NCBI GenBank assembly: GCA_036873755.1 | Contig: JAVTVY010006821.1 | Location: 310,001-374,000 of the forward strand | DNA from: Hanleya hanleyi | Lineage: Eukaryota; Mollusca; Polyplacophora; Lepidopleurida; Hanleyidae | Length of the DNA stretch: 64,000 bases | Direction: 5' to 3' | Shown here: in pieces, positions 1 to 11,779 of the stretch | How the letters are laid out: every line of letters begins with the position of its first letter | Numbering within the stretch: the stretch's first letter is position 1 | The notes under the pieces: model-generated | What the model saw: the letters and a program-made list of their open reading frames with translations, nothing else | Database searches by the model: none | Told to the model about the DNA's origin: nothing | Translations under genes and position numbers: made by a program

Positions 1-14
1 AAAACCGTTGTAAG

Positions 15-465
15 TCAAGAATACATTTTACAAAGCCAATAATAAGTAAGAAGACCATTGGCAACTGAATGTACAGATCTGAGAAGACCGCTGAAGGAGA
101 AAGCCGCTGCCAACTGGAATAAAGAGTTTACAATACCGCTCAATAAGAAGATCGCTATGAACTGAAAGAGTATTATAGTCCGCTCTATATGAAGGCAGCT
201 ATTAACGCTGACCACTATGTAGAATACCGCTGAATAACAAAAATGCAGCAGCCCAGGGGAAATTTCACAACGCCGCTCAATGCGAAGGCTGCTGCCAACT
301 CTGACTATAACACTTGAAATACCGCCCATTAACAACACCGCTGCCAACCAGGATTACAATTTCAGAACACCACTGAAAGATTTTCGGATACCATATTGCT
401 CAATTTTTGGAAACAACCTGCAGGAACATTTTATAAAGCCGCCACATAAGAAGGCGTTTGTTAAG
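15..465. repeat. Degenerate ~48 bp minisatellite
   Basis: About nine diverged units of roughly 45-50 bp, each built around ACCGCTSAATAAGAAG followed by GCYGCTGCCAACTG and a TTACAAT-like stretch. The unit is clear near 80-130, 160-210, 225-275, 280-330 and 335-385. The open frames on both strands here follow the repeat and are not treated as genes. Confidence 0.7.
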
Positions 466-479
466 TGATGCAAAAGATT

Positions 480-955
480 TTATGATTTCGCATGCATGAC
501 GCGCAGATTTCAGTCAGTCACAACATTTCACCTTCTACAGCTGTATAAAGTCTCTGACAATAGATCTTTACAGTATCGACCCTATTTCAGCTGGCGCTAG
601 ATCGGACAGAGATACAATATTGAAGTACAGCCTTTTGTAATTTCGACGCGAACAGACTTGTGATTGAAGGTCAACTTTGGCTTTCACCTTCACACGTGTC
701 CCACGGTTGTCTTTTTCCCTACCATTTCTGACACCCTTACTTAAAGGATGTTACATACATGTAACTGTACAGTTTATTCAGATATTTTGTATGCTTCTTT
801 AGTACATGTATATAATTTTGTACACTTACATAACGCACTCGGCAACACATATCTATGCTATAAAAGGAGTCAAACGTTTATGTCTGCGTCTGTGCGCAAC
901 GTTACAGTTCGATGTTGTAATGGAAATGCGATTGTATCATAACGTCACATGAAAT
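480..955. other. Intergenic, nothing recognised
   Basis: No coding similarity, RNA gene or inverted repeat was recognised. Short open frames at 748-942 lack any family motif. Confidence 0.5.
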
Positions 956-959
956 CCTA

Positions 960-1360
960 TTCAATTTCAAGAAACTTCTTCAGGCAACAAACTTAGAACT
1001 TACCAGCTTTTTAAATCACGTTTCGTTCTGGTACCATACCTTTACTCTGGCTGCAATTCTGAACATCAGAGAACGTTAATTCGTTTTCAGATTAGTGCTC
1101 ATGGTCTCAGTATTGAACGGGCAGATATTGTAACATGGATATTATTAATAGAAAATGTATTTTTTGTGATGTAATTGAAGATGAAGTTCATTTAGTAATT
1201 AGTTGCCAAGCTTATGCAGATATTAGATTATCTTTATTCACTACTGCAAGCAAAATATCAGTAAACTTTATCACTTTGTCAGATGTTGACAATTCGTTGT
1301 CAGGGGATGGTATTTGTTTGTATACTTCCAATTGTTCAGATTTACTGAGTTTGTGTTGTA
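960..1360 (+). mobile_element. Non-LTR retrotransposon, RT C-terminal remnant
   Basis: The plus-strand translation gives the segment that follows the reverse transcriptase domain in many mollusc LINEs: a line like RTLIRFQISAHGLSIERAD, then RKCIFC, IEDEVHLVISC and YADIRLSLF (zf-RVT-type C-C-H-C spacing). It sits in two frames with breaks, so it is a dead, 5'-truncated fragment. The border with the opposite-strand fragment that follows is uncertain, within about 1360-1440. Confidence 0.65.
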
Positions 1361-1441
1361 TGTACACGTCGTGGTTCCATTTCATTTTGCACTCTACGGT
1401 ATCCACTAATTGCTCTGTATTTTTAGGGGTATGGGTATATT

Positions 1442-2160
1442 TTACTGTTTCAATAGAGCTTCAACGTAGCTATACCAGTTAACTTTTCCTTGTTGGTGAA
1501 GATGCAAGAGGGGATTTATGCCGGAGTCTTCCAATCTGACACAGTATTTCAATTTTGCTTTATTGATATCAAATATAAGAGAGACTCTGTTCAATTCAGT
1601 TTTGCAAGCAAAATTGGTTGTATATTTGTTCACATGTATATTAAGTTTGCAAAATGTTGTATGTGCCTTTTCAAAAGGTTCCCTATCTGTTAGCTCGAAA
1701 TAATGACAGATATCATGGTTTAGTGTTCTGGAGATTTGCTCAGCTGCTCCCCATATTTCCGTATCATACAACAGGATGGGTTTGATTAGTGTGTTGAACA
1801 GTTTGATGTACAGAGCAGTAGAGGGATTAGAACCATTAACAGATTTATGTTTTTTAAAAAGAGCCTTTATTGCTTTCTGGTACAGGTTCTCTCTGGTTGG
1901 TGTAAAATTACCTTGTGTGTTCAAAGTGAATCTCAAGTATGTATATTGTTGAGTTTGTTCTAATTTGGTCGAGTTAAATGAAAAGGGATATGTTTCTGTT
2001 GTATTGCCTTTATGTATCACCATAGTGTTGGAGTTCTCAGTGTTCACTTGTGAATGCCATTTATCGCAATATAAAGAAACTTTGTTCAAACTTGTTTGCA
2101 ACCATTGTTTCGGAAATAAGGAGGAGGTCATCTGCCTTGAGTAAATGAGAGATGGCTTTT
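1442..2160 (-). mobile_element. Non-LTR retrotransposon, RT palm/thumb remnant
   Basis: The minus-strand frame of 229 codons starts just after a decayed palm motif (KADDLLL near 2140-2150, expected YADD). It runs through the usual downstream blocks: a tract like YTYLRFTLNTQGNFT, then the LFNTLIKPILLYDTEIWGA signature found after the RT core in CR1/RTE-like elements. The frame is open for about 690 bases but has no RT core upstream and no tail, so this is a fragment. Confidence 0.75.
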
Positions 2161-2329
2161 GTATGGAGTTTGGCTTAAATTATCCCCTTCAATTTAAATT
2201 TTCATTCCAGTGGCCCCTCCAGAATGCGACAATCTAAAGGAAATAATAATCCGATTGTTGCATTTCGTCACAATACGACATTGTAATGGAAATCCGATTG
2301 TTGCATAACGTCAAAGTACGACGTTCTAT

Positions 2330-3035
2330 TTGAAATGTCCTATCCAACAATCCACTGACCCGGATGACTACAGATTTGATCAACAGATTGATATTGTGTT
2401 TTGTTGGTTGCCTAATCACGTTGGCATCAAGCGTAATACTGAGGCTGACAGAATGGCTAAGGCAGCCCTAGATGATGAGGTTGATCCTGTTGGAATCCCA
2501 TATAGCGATTTCAGACCCTCTATCTGTACTTATGTGAGACGGCTGTTTCAATCTTTATGGGATGCTGTGAATAATAACAAACTTCATGAGTTCAAAAAAA
2601 CCCAGCTGTAGGCTATACTCATCTGAACAGTCAGAAACGTTTCGATTAAACCATGATCAGGCGATGTAGAATCGGCAATACATGATTAACTCACGAACAC
2701 CTACTAAAAAAAGAGCCAGTCCCAAGGTGTATTCCATGCCATGAAGATCTCACAGTGAAACATATTCTTATCGACTGCATATATTTTAAGATTGTAAGAG
2801 ATTCTTTTTATCAAGCGACTACTTTGAAAGATCTTTTTAGTCGGGTGAGAGAGGACTGTGTCTTGTTTATTTGAGAGACATCGGTTTGCTAAATAAGTTT
2901 TAATATGTGTATGTTTTAATGTGTTGGATTATTAAGTTACTGGCTTGAGTACTTAGAATTTTGTTTGATCGTTGCTATATAGCTGAAATGTTGCTGAACG
3001 CGACATTAAACCGTAATTCTCTCTTTTTAACGGTC
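2330..3035 (+). mobile_element. Jockey/I-type LINE 3' part with RNase H domain
   Basis: An open frame from 2330 carries the RNase H C-terminal signature DIVFCWLPNHVGIKRNTEAD followed by AAL and IPYSDFRP, typical of the RNase H domain encoded downstream of RT in I/Nimb/Jockey-like LINEs. After a frameshift near 2605 a Cys/His knuckle-like segment follows (RCIPCH, then HILIDC, 2725-2800). The unit ends near 3035 with GACATTAAACCGTAATTCTCTC, close to the tail of the SINE at 12.8 kb. Several stops make it non-functional. Confidence 0.7.
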
Positions 3036-3550
3036 TGCCGAAACGTTATCACAGATAAAGATATAGTCATCGATGACGTTTTGAAATAAGCACCTTCAAA
3101 TTCCGTCTGATAATGATATTTTTGAAACTGTATGTGTTCGACTTAACATGACCTAATTCAATGCAATTGTTGCACTTTTTGCACTTATTCTGCCCTGAAA
3201 CATGTCGAGGCCAACAATTGAGTGACTCAGCATTTCAGGCGTTTCAAAAACCTAGGATTTACCACATATCTGTTCACCGGATGCACGCTCGTCCTGGGCG
3301 CTGTATGGTTTATGAAAAGATAGATCACCACTGTAGGTGTCTCAACTGAGAATTGGTACATGTGAACTCAGGTACGACTTTCATCGTATTTTGTTAAGAT
3401 CTGTGTTATGAACTGCAGTACCCATAGTCATTTTGATGAATTAGATTATTAGACCGTGACTGCGAAGAAAAGGCGTAAAGTTCGAGGTTACATAAGTCTT
3501 CCCTCGTAGGATATATCTACACAAGCCGGTTACTTAAGCTAAAGTCACAT
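3036..3550. other. Intergenic, nothing recognised
   Basis: No supported gene. A 62-codon frame at 3161-3349 shows no recognisable motif. Confidence 0.4.
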
Positions 3551-3557
3551 CGCCAGA

Positions 3558-3845
3558 ATGGTTTGGATGATTATATCGCAAGTATTCTTGTTTGTGCTTC
3601 TGTCAATGCATGATGTGTGTGTCGCAATTTCTCCGAAAGATGCTATTTTGGTCCACTCAGTAATCCTGGACCCTGCGGAGAAATATCATGTGTTTTGGAA
3701 TTTTGACGCGAAGGAAATTGTATTTGAGCTCTAAGTCAAGACGCACGGCTATGTGGGGTTCGGTCTCTCACCCAACGGTGACATGCCAGGATCGGATATT
3801 GTCATCGGTGGTGTCTATAACAGAGACAGTAAAGTCTACTTCACG
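3558..3845 (+). pseudogene. Broken first exon of a DBH/MOXD1-like monooxygenase (DOMON)
   Basis: ATG at 3558 opens a hydrophobic signal peptide (MIISQVFLFVLLSMHDVCVA). The start of a DOMON domain follows: LVHSVILD, YHVFWNFDAKEIVFEL, GYVGFGLSPNGDM, GSDIVIGGVYN, KVYFT. The exon ends at a GTGAAT donor at the same codon as the 28.4 kb homologue (GTGAGT). An in-frame TAA at 3732-3734 replaces the Gln codon of that homologue, and no downstream exons were found on this strand. A nonsense-broken, isolated exon copy is the simplest reading. Confidence 0.85.
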
Positions 3846-3849
3846 GTGA

Positions 3850-4730
3850 ATAAAAAATTGAACGCGTCATTAAAAGGTTGATGACGATGATCACAAATAG
3901 CAAGCGTCAGGTCTGAAATTCGATATTCAACCGTCTTCGATAGTCTTATAGAAGATATATGCGAAGCGGAATCAATGAATCACTTTTAGGTTTACCTGAC
4001 TGAAGACAAACGGAAAGATCTGGATGGACCCAATAAGAAAAGAAAGAAATGCAAGGTAATTATATCCGATCTCGTGCCCATCGGTTAGAGGAAGGTAACT
4101 CGAGGCTCGAAATTATATAAATAAAATGGTTCCAATAACTAAGAGAAAGTATGGAGGAAAAACCAAAAGAAAACAAAATGATGCACTGGCAGAGATAATT
4201 TATGTAAATTTATACAAAAGCAGATAAGTAGAGGACTACGGTAATAATATTAACGATTTACTGACAAATATAAATACCTAAGCTTGAATGAAACCTATAA
4301 CAAACAAAATGAAGAATAATCAAAGCCCAGGATCGGGCGGTAGTTCAACATAATTGTTATTATATTTGGTTGGGGGGGGAGGGATGGTCATTTTGTAATG
4401 AGATCATTTGATACGGCTGTGCCAAGGGACTGCTCTCTAGAACCCAATAACAGGGAATAATAACCAGTATCCCTAATTCGGACGAGCAGAAACATTTTCT
4501 AACGATATCTTTAATAAATGTTATATACAAAATTGCCACCGCCGGGATTGACAACGAAATGAAATACAAAATACAGAATGAAATTATATCCGACTGTTTA
4601 TCTCTCATGAAGATTTATAGGTGACAATATTCGACTTATTTACGATCTCATGCACGTTACCGAGGAACAAAATATCCCTTACTTTTCGAGTGGATTTCGA
4701 AAACGTCGTAGTCTGATCTAGCGCATGTCA
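3850..4730. other. Intergenic with short dispersed-repeat match
   Basis: Near 3895-3950 there is a diverged match to the family ending GTCATTCAATATTCAGCCGTC (other copies near 17070, 20990, 27235 and 57775). Otherwise no gene is seen; the minus-strand 82-codon frame at 4360-4608 is unrecognised. Confidence 0.4.
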
Positions 4731-4734
4731 ACAG

Positions 4735-4975
4735 GCCATATATCTATACGCATATGCAGGTCTTTCCGGAATATTGCTTTCAAGAAATGGGTAGTTATCT
4801 AACTCAAAATTGTAATCGTCTCTATTGTCCTAGAGTCGACGTGAAGGCAAGCCCTGGTCATTGTCGTGAAGGTATATGCCCATATATGATGACCAGTAGA
4901 TTCCTGCAAATCCAGTATATCCTACTATAGCGACTATCCAGTGCTAGTAGATCGTCTATATAGCGTTTGGTGAAT
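4735..4975 (-). mobile_element. RT-element remnant (same family as 27.9-28.4 kb)
   Basis: The minus strand matches, with indels, the reverse-transcriptase-like segment at 28100-28360: the region encoding the ...RRLYDKRDDYNF... and ...GPAYGVYIS... blocks is recognisable around 4740-4840. Stops and indels remove any coding capacity. Confidence 0.6.
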
Positions 4976-4994
4976 GAGGAGGAACGGACTTCTC

Positions 4995-5200
4995 GGTGTC
5001 TTGTCGGCATCATTGAAAACTGTTGACCGCTTCTCTCTTGCAGGAAACTAGCCTATGTTTATGTATACTATGATTATCTTTTTTGAATTTGGTGCTAATA
5101 CTGTTATATGGATATGGAATAGGTCTTTGGATTATGGACGCGGATATTCTTTAATGGACGACGGCTGAATTATGAATGACGGAATGGACGCTTTTATTTG
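4995..5200 (+). repeat. 3' end of the same RT element, opposite orientation
   Basis: Close match to 27235-27420 reversed and to 48600-48745. It carries the tract encoding TVDRFSLAGN, MFMYTMI, LDYGRGYSLMDDG and ends with GACGGCTGAATTATGAATGAC. It lies head-on against the minus-strand remnant just upstream, so two fragments of one family meet here. Confidence 0.7.
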
Positions 5201-5498
5201 GAATGGTTAATCTTTTCGGCAATTTCTGCAGATGAGCGAATCCATACAAGAACAGCTAAAGGTTTCACAAAAGTGGTGCACAATTTGTTTCCGTTGGGAT
5301 ATTGCTGTTGGTATATGGCATTGCGCAATTTCACAGAGATTTTGTTAATGAGAAATTCAGGCAATTCCATAACCTAAGAAACATGTCAAGAATGATATCC
5401 TTGTCGATAACGTATAAGCACATCGTGACCATAGGTAATAATCGAGAGGTTACCGATAACTGAACTCCGAGACGTGTGCCTCGGGTGACACTATCTCT

Positions 5499-5984
5499 TC
5501 ATGTCTCTGATTTGTATTCTAGCCTCTTTCTTCGACTTTTACTGGGCCTTAGAACAAGCAGTTTCTCTGGACACCCACCGAATTGAGTTCGGGAGCACAC
5601 AACCTCAGACTGATTTCTTGTGTGTACTTCAAAGGGAGCGAGGTACGGAACCGAAAAAGCGGCACGCAATTTATTATTTTTACTGAGTCGTGCGCACGAG
5701 GCGATTGCTAAGTCGTGCACACGAGATAAGCGACCAACAGAACTTGCTGAAGAAGGAATGTACGGAGGTACGGAAAGGACATGGATTGTTTTCCCCAAAT
5801 CATCTCGGACGCCGACATAATTAACCAATGAAATCTCCGTATCAGTGTATGCCATTGTCTTTTCCAATGGAAGACAACAGCTATCTATCAGCGCCATGCA
5901 TACTAAGATAAATTCTACACAAGAACTGGACTCCGGGGTGAATCTAGGAATTTTATGAAGGTTTTTGCTATGGCTTCCATTCAT
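5499..5984 (-). CDS. Unrecognised 161-codon open frame
   Basis: One of the longer frames outside transposons, but no domain was recognised. The product is moderately hydrophobic near residues 25-40, Ser-rich, and ends in a basic stretch (RPSKSRRKRLEYKSET). No convincing splice sites, promoter or paralogue in the window supports it. The opposite strand holds two imperfect GAGTCGTGCRCACGAG copies near 5690-5730. A chance open frame is as likely as a real exon. Confidence 0.12.
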   Translation of the reverse strand: MNGSHSKNLHKIPRFTPESSSCVEFILVCMALIDSCCLPLEKTMAYTDTEISLVNYVGVRDDLGKTIHVLSVPPYIPSSASSVGRLSRVHDLAIASCARLSKNNKLRAAFSVPYLAPFEVHTRNQSEVVCSRTQFGGCPEKLLVLRPSKSRRKRLEYKSET

Positions 5985-5999
5985 GCAACTTCACATTGG

Positions 6000-6940
6000 C
6001 AAGTCTTTTTTACCATTTATAGCAGTAATACTAGAATATATTTGCACAAAAGTTGTATAACGCGGAAATACAATACCATAATTAAAACATTGCAAAACAT
6101 CCAAACACCAAAGATATGATGGATAATTCTGAAAACTTAGCAATCTGTTGACGTCAATTCTCCACAGACATTACAAATATAAAAGTATGTATTTTTGATG
6201 TTAAAATACTTGAACTGTTCAAATATAATTTTCCAGCCTTTGTGATAATGGTTCTTTTGTTGGAGAAAGTCCCAATGTTCAGGAATGCATGGTCTTGCCA
6301 GGTTGGAACATAACCAATTTGATGGGCAAATATTCTTCCAAAGCCGAAGGAAAGATTTGGGAAACTTTGGAGCAATTAAGACACTGTGTAAAAAATGCAG
6401 GCCACCGAGAATTCGGATTCAAATTTTTATGCAAATACTCAAGTCTCTCAATCCCCAACAAAAGTTTGCGGCAGTTCAGTTTGTTAGAGGAAACCTGCCA
6501 GTCATTTACATTTCAAAGACATGTTTCCTGGGGACTACAGTCAGTGCACTTGATTCAGTGGTTTACATGACTATCTGACATGTCTGGTCAGTATAATGAA
6601 TATCCAACGCCAAAGTAATTTTGGGTATTTCAAACACTCATATTTTCAAAATATTTTTCATTATATTGTGAATCTTAAATAATTTGGTTAGCTACCATAT
6701 TTATAGAAATGTGTGCACTCTTATATCTCTTCGGCGTGAGCGAAGCTTTTCCTGGAAATACTTTTCAATATTGCTCTACACATGGGAGCTCTAGCTTGTA
6801 TCCTTGTTATATTTAATCATGTATTTAGTGCATAGATGGATGCCATAACAGAGGCCTTACGATTTTATTGATCAGATATTTCATTGATCAGATTCTTAAT
6901 GTCCATCGTTAGCAAATGTTTATTGCTTTAGCCATATCTA
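6000..6940. other. Intergenic, nothing supported
   Basis: Overlapping frames occur on both strands at 6154-6578, but none shows a family motif and they shadow one another. Confidence 0.4.
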
Positions 6941-6949
6941 GAATGAGAC

Positions 6950-8610
6950 ATTTCATTTGTATCGGTCTAATTTCAGTATGTGCAAATTTTAGTCTTACTG
7001 TATGCAGACGATACCGTTATCTTAGCCAAGAATGAGAAAGAACTCCAACATAATTTAAATATTTTTAAAATGTATTGTGATTAATGGAAACTGAGAATCA
7101 ATACCGTCAAAACAAAAGTAGTTATATTTGGGGCTCGATTACTTGGAAAGTTCAGTTTCTCCAAGGGAATGATAATCTAGAGATAGTTGATCAATGCAAA
7201 TACCTTGGGTTTGTTTTTTCAAACACCAGAAGCCCCGTACGTGCAATGAAATCCGTTATTGACAGTGCTGGACGAGCTTTATATCTTCTCTTTTGTAAAA
7301 TTAGAAAATATAACCTATCTATAGATCTGCAGCTTATTTTATTTGACAAAATGATTATCCCAATCTTATTATATGGATGTGAGATTTGGGGAGTAGCAAA
7401 CACGAATCTAATCGACAAATTTCACTTGAAGTTCTTAAGAAAGATTTTGTCTGTTAGAAACAGTACGCCGTTGTACATGGTATATGGTGAACTTCGGAGA
7501 TACCCCTTAAATATTCTGATTAAGAAAAGAATTGTGGGATTCTGGGGTAGAATTATTGCAGGCGGCGATAAGCCGAAGCTGTCTTACATCTTATATACAC
7601 TTCTGTTGTCCGATGTAGATAATAATATATACCAGCATAAGTGGATAACTTCAATCAGATCTATATTCGAAGAAACTGGTATGAATGATATTTGGATGTC
7701 ACCAAAACTAAATTAGAACAAATATTACAGGATCAATATTACCAATTTTGGCTCGAAAGTTCTTCCAGTTCGACGAAAGGCCTCTTATACTAAAAAATTA
7801 AAGAACAAATCGGTTCAGAGAATTATCTTATTCATTTGGACCCCAAACTAAGAATCGCTTTTGCTAAATTTAGAACGGCTAACCACAAGTTTCCGATTGA
7901 GATTGGTCGTTGGGAAAATAAACCACGAGAAGAAAGACTATATGAATTATGTGACAATAAATCTATTGGTGATGAATACCATTATCTGCTTATATGTCCT
8001 TACTTCAATAATTTACGAGAAAAATATCTAAATAAGTATTATGTTACATACCCATCCTTGTTTAAGATGATTGACCTCTGCAGGACAAAGCACGTACCCA
8101 AGATGTTCAAAATATCGAAGTTTATGTGCTATATTATAGACCATTTTGTCAGCAACCGAAACTGAATTATACCACACATGTTTCATAAAAAAAAATAGAC
8201 TCAGCATGATCAAATACGCAGTTAATACTGTAACTATATTAGCTTACTGTTTTTATCGTGAATGCATGTGATAGACAAGGGGAGATAATAACCATTTATA
8301 CTCATGATACACCAATTAACTCCCTTGGTCTAGAATCTATCCAAAAATACTAGGACCCCCTATATAAAATATTTCGATTACGGGCCGAAAAATTATATAA
8401 TTCATATGTATATATGTCATCCCTGTAAAATACTCCCGTGTAAAAATTAGTGCTTGACTGTTCACCTTATTAATTTGATAAGCACTCTTTTTTTTTCTTT
8501 CTTTGCTTTTTTGCTGTTTCTGTCATTATGTATTATGTATGATGTATTTTTCCCCCATATACCACCAAGAGTGGTCTGGGCGTAATAATAAAATAATCTA
8601 ATAATCTAGT
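6950..8610 (+). mobile_element. 5'-truncated LINE (RT C-terminal half)
   Basis: The copy starts inside the reverse transcriptase at the catalytic YADD box (LYADDTVILAKNE near 7000). It continues through VDQCKYLGFVF, MIIPILLYGCEIWGVA and YGELRRYPLNI, with in-frame breaks near 7083 and 7716-7836. It ends with a zf-RVT-like tail (AFAKFRTANHKFPIEIGRW, LYELC, HYLLICPYFNNLREKY). The 3' end is marked by short AATAATCT-type repeats near 8585-8610. The tract is 5'-truncated with at least two frame breaks. It resembles the CR1-like family at 40-44 kb but is diverged from it. Confidence 0.85.
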
Positions 8611-8614
8611 CTGT

Positions 8615-9328
8615 CTCTCCAGTCGATAGTATTGAAGGACCCATGACATTTTTCTCATGTCCCTTCCATGCTTCCGTATTTTTCCTCAGTCATGATACAC
8701 ACAATTTATAGCCACATATTATAGTCTGTCCATTTTAATTAGCCGTCTACTTTGGAGCCTGTTAATAATTAGCAGTTAAGTCTGCATAAATTTCTTATCT
8801 GCATCGTGCAGAGCAAACAAAACTCTACAAAATGACTACCATTTCTCCGTGATATCGATAATATATCACGCTTGCAATAACTTTGTAATTCTCTCCATAT
8901 AAAACTCCAGTACATTTGTTTTGTGTATCTTACATAGGGAGACGTCATAATGTATCCGGGTTGTCTAGCACAAAGGTCACCAATGCCGTTTTCGGTCATA
9001 GCGGTGCGTGCGGTTTATCATTCGGCAGTTTCACTGGGCATGAGATATAAGCGACACTCACAAGGACCGCCTATTATTACTATTCATGAGAGATAATCCA
9101 CATTAGAACAATCTCTTCATATCCACGATATAATGCATACCAGTTACTTTTCAGATACTATTACGAAATATCAACAGTTCTACGCTTGTTACATGAAAGA
9201 CGAAAGCGGTTATATAGTAGTAAATGTTTTTAGAAATTTACACGGTTGACAATAATCTCATCGAAATATATCGTCACTTTACCCTTCGACAGCTACCAGT
9301 ACGAGATTAATACCTTGCCCAGAAGCAG
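8615..9328. other. Intergenic, nothing recognised
   Basis: No gene or repeat was recognised. The minus-strand frame at 8769-8999 shows no motif. Confidence 0.4.
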
Positions 9329-9600
9329 TTAGGGACGGTTCATTTTTTACCAGAGGGGCGGGGGATCAAGGTGGGGACTAAAATTTTTTCATTCATTATT
9401 TTGCAAAGCAAACATTTTCTGTAATATGTATAAATAATCCCAATGAAGAATTAAACCCTTGATTCAGCTATAAAATTCAATAAACATCTGGGCAGCTTTA
9501 TTTATCAAGTTGCCTGTTCTTTATATCCATCAGACAGCCATCTGTTATTACACAACTTGCCAATCAGGACTGGTAAGCTTAAGCTCAGTGCTTTAGCCAT

Positions 9601-9658
9601 GGTGTCATGCTAATAAACTAGTAGATAACGGTGTCATGCTAATAAACTAGTAGATAAC
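9601..9658. repeat. 29 bp perfect tandem duplication
   Basis: Two identical 29 bp copies, 9601-9629 and 9630-9658, starting GGTGTCATGCTAATAAACTA, inside the TTA-flanked transposon. Confidence 0.95.
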
Positions 9659-10649
9659 GGGTGAGGATGGAGACTGTGAGTGTACATGCCGTCAAATGTT
9701 TACTTATGTGACATCAACAATTACATGATCAGCAACTAAAGTTACGTCTGTGTGAATACACACACCCAGATGTATGTGTACATATATGTCCACTGTGCAT
9801 TCAAGTGTGAAAAACAATTGTTTAAACTATTAATTGTGGTTTAAACTATTATATAAATCATACATACTTGAATATTTCTTTAACCCACATTATGCTGTAA
9901 TAATCACCATAAGTTTTATCGTGTTTATGAACAAATCGGCCAAGGGCACAGTTGAGAAAAGTATTTGATGATAAATCTGTGTCAGCCCAGGATCCAGAAT
10001 CCATTCAGGAATTCACCGACAAGTACATTTTGAAGACAAGTCATGTTTTGAACTATGTTCAACATTTACCCGGAACCTGGGTAAACCTTTTGATTTAAGG
10101 GGTCCCGAATATCCTTGGTCCCCCAACACACTTACCGGCACTCCTAACTGACCATATTCCCACATAAAAATTACAGATAGAGTGCCAGAACGTGTAGTGG
10201 TGTGTTATAGGCCTGTTTTCAGGCCTTCAAGTGCCTCCTATATTTTCCTATATTTTACTCAAAATCTCCTATATTTCCTATATTTTGACTTTTTCTCATG
10301 AAAAGCTTCACCAATGCTCTGAAATAAGTCAAGTTGGCTTGGCAAAATACATTCCCGAAAATATAAAAACATTTCAATTCCTTTTTTTTTGAACCAAGCA
10401 GCAGAACGGGTCTCCTCAACCACCACAACTATGAACGCATTCAGTGGAAATAATTTTATTAAACACCAAAAAAACTACCAAATTTGGAAGAAACAATGCA
10501 CTAGTGACCTGTCTTACACTTCCTTATTTCCTATATTTTCCTATATTTTATTAAGAAATTTCCTATATTTCTCCTATATTTTGGCAAATTTCCTCCTATA
10601 TATTCACTGTGAGCCACTTGCAGGCCTGTGTTTTGTTTGTGTTTTAAAC

Positions 10650-11475
10650 CAGGAAGTCAAATGGAGTCAGGCAAATTCTTCAATATCGATGCCTGTTTAT
10701 GCGAAACAAATGTGAAAATAGAACCATAAATCTATATACATTGTGTTCAGATTTAGTTCCGGGAAAACGCGTAAAACGCATCTCCGGCAACCTGAAACCC
10801 CGGAGCTTCCGGGGCCTAGGCGGCCCCTGGACCCTCGCCTGTCAGGCTCTGAGGACCGCTCATTTTAGCTTCGTGTAACTGAATCGGTATCATACTGGTT
10901 CTAATGTTCCATGATGTAAACGTCATCGTTTTTTAAATGTTTTTTCATGTGTTAAATATAATGAGAAAGTCAAATGGAATCAAGCATGAAGTATGATTTT
11001 TTTAATATCGATGCGTGCTCATAAATGCGAAACAAATGTGAAAATAGAACTGTAAATCTGCATACATCATGTTTGAATTTATTTCCGGGAAAACGCTTAG
11101 AACTTATCTCCGGAGATCTTGGATTTCGGAGCTTCCGAGGCCTAGGCGGCCCCTGGACCCTCGCCTGTTGGGCTGTGAGGATTCCCTTGTATTATCTTTG
11201 TGTGAATGAATCGTATCGGTAGGCATATTGAGTTCCCTTCAAAGAACTACATGTATGTTTGTATGTTTTAAACATGCAGGCATGAGGTGCAATGTTTTCA
11301 ATATCGATGCGTGCTTATAATTGCCAAAAAATCGTGAAAATAGAACCATAAATTTGCATGCAATATGATCAGTCTTATTTCGGGGGAAAAAGCTCAGAAC
11401 GCATCTCCAGCGATCTGGGACCACGAAGCTTGCCTAGGCGGCACCTGGACCCTTGCCAGTTGTGCTGTGATAGTA
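10650..11475. repeat. Three ~310 bp diverged tandem units
   Basis: Each unit carries, in order, AATATCGATGC, GTGAAAATAGAAC, a GGGAAAACGC-like box, ATCTCCGG, and CCTAGGCGGC followed by CTGGACCC. Units start near 10650, 10965 and 11270. The third is the most diverged. The array lies inside the 9332-11772 element. Confidence 0.75.
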
Positions 11476-11779
11476 CCCCCCACCCCACGTATGTTCCCAC
11501 GTCACTGATCATATAGCCATGTACATATTAGCATCATCATCATCAAGTGTCCACATCTTGTATTTAGCCTGTACGTCAACATGAAAAGATAGGGCCTGCA
11601 CGTTCTGATTTTCGAGTAATTGTGTGTTGGGGGGGGGGGCCAAAATTTTCCTTGTTTGCTCTTGGGGGGGACCATAATATTTACACATTCAGTCTGGGGG
11701 GGACCAAACATTTTTGTGGCCTACTGACCGGAATCCCCCCGGCCCACCCCCTGGTAAAAAATGAACCGTCCCTTAAGAT

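Larger units (their letters stand above)
9332..11772. mobile_element. DNA transposon, TTA-flanked, perfect 22 bp TIRs (PIF/Harbinger-like)
   Basis: Perfect inverted repeats at 9332-9353 and 11751-11772 (GGGACGGTTC...TTACCAG read inward). A direct TTA flanks them at 9329-9331 and 11773-11775. A 3 bp TTA duplication is the usual mark of PIF/Harbinger elements. No transposase motif was found inside, so this is probably a non-autonomous derivative. Guanine runs (11630-11700) and T-rich CCTATATTT repeats (10235-10290, 10525-10600) lie within, as does the tandem array listed separately. Confidence 0.8.

Noticed and set aside
3732..3734. TAA in the 3.6 kb DOMON exon as recoding
   Set aside because: No stop-readthrough context or downstream exons; a plain nonsense mutation explains it.
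10389..10715. 108-codon plus-strand frame inside the TTA transposon as a transposase
   Set aside because: No DDE, Myb or zinc motif, and half of it is the CCTATATTT repeat.
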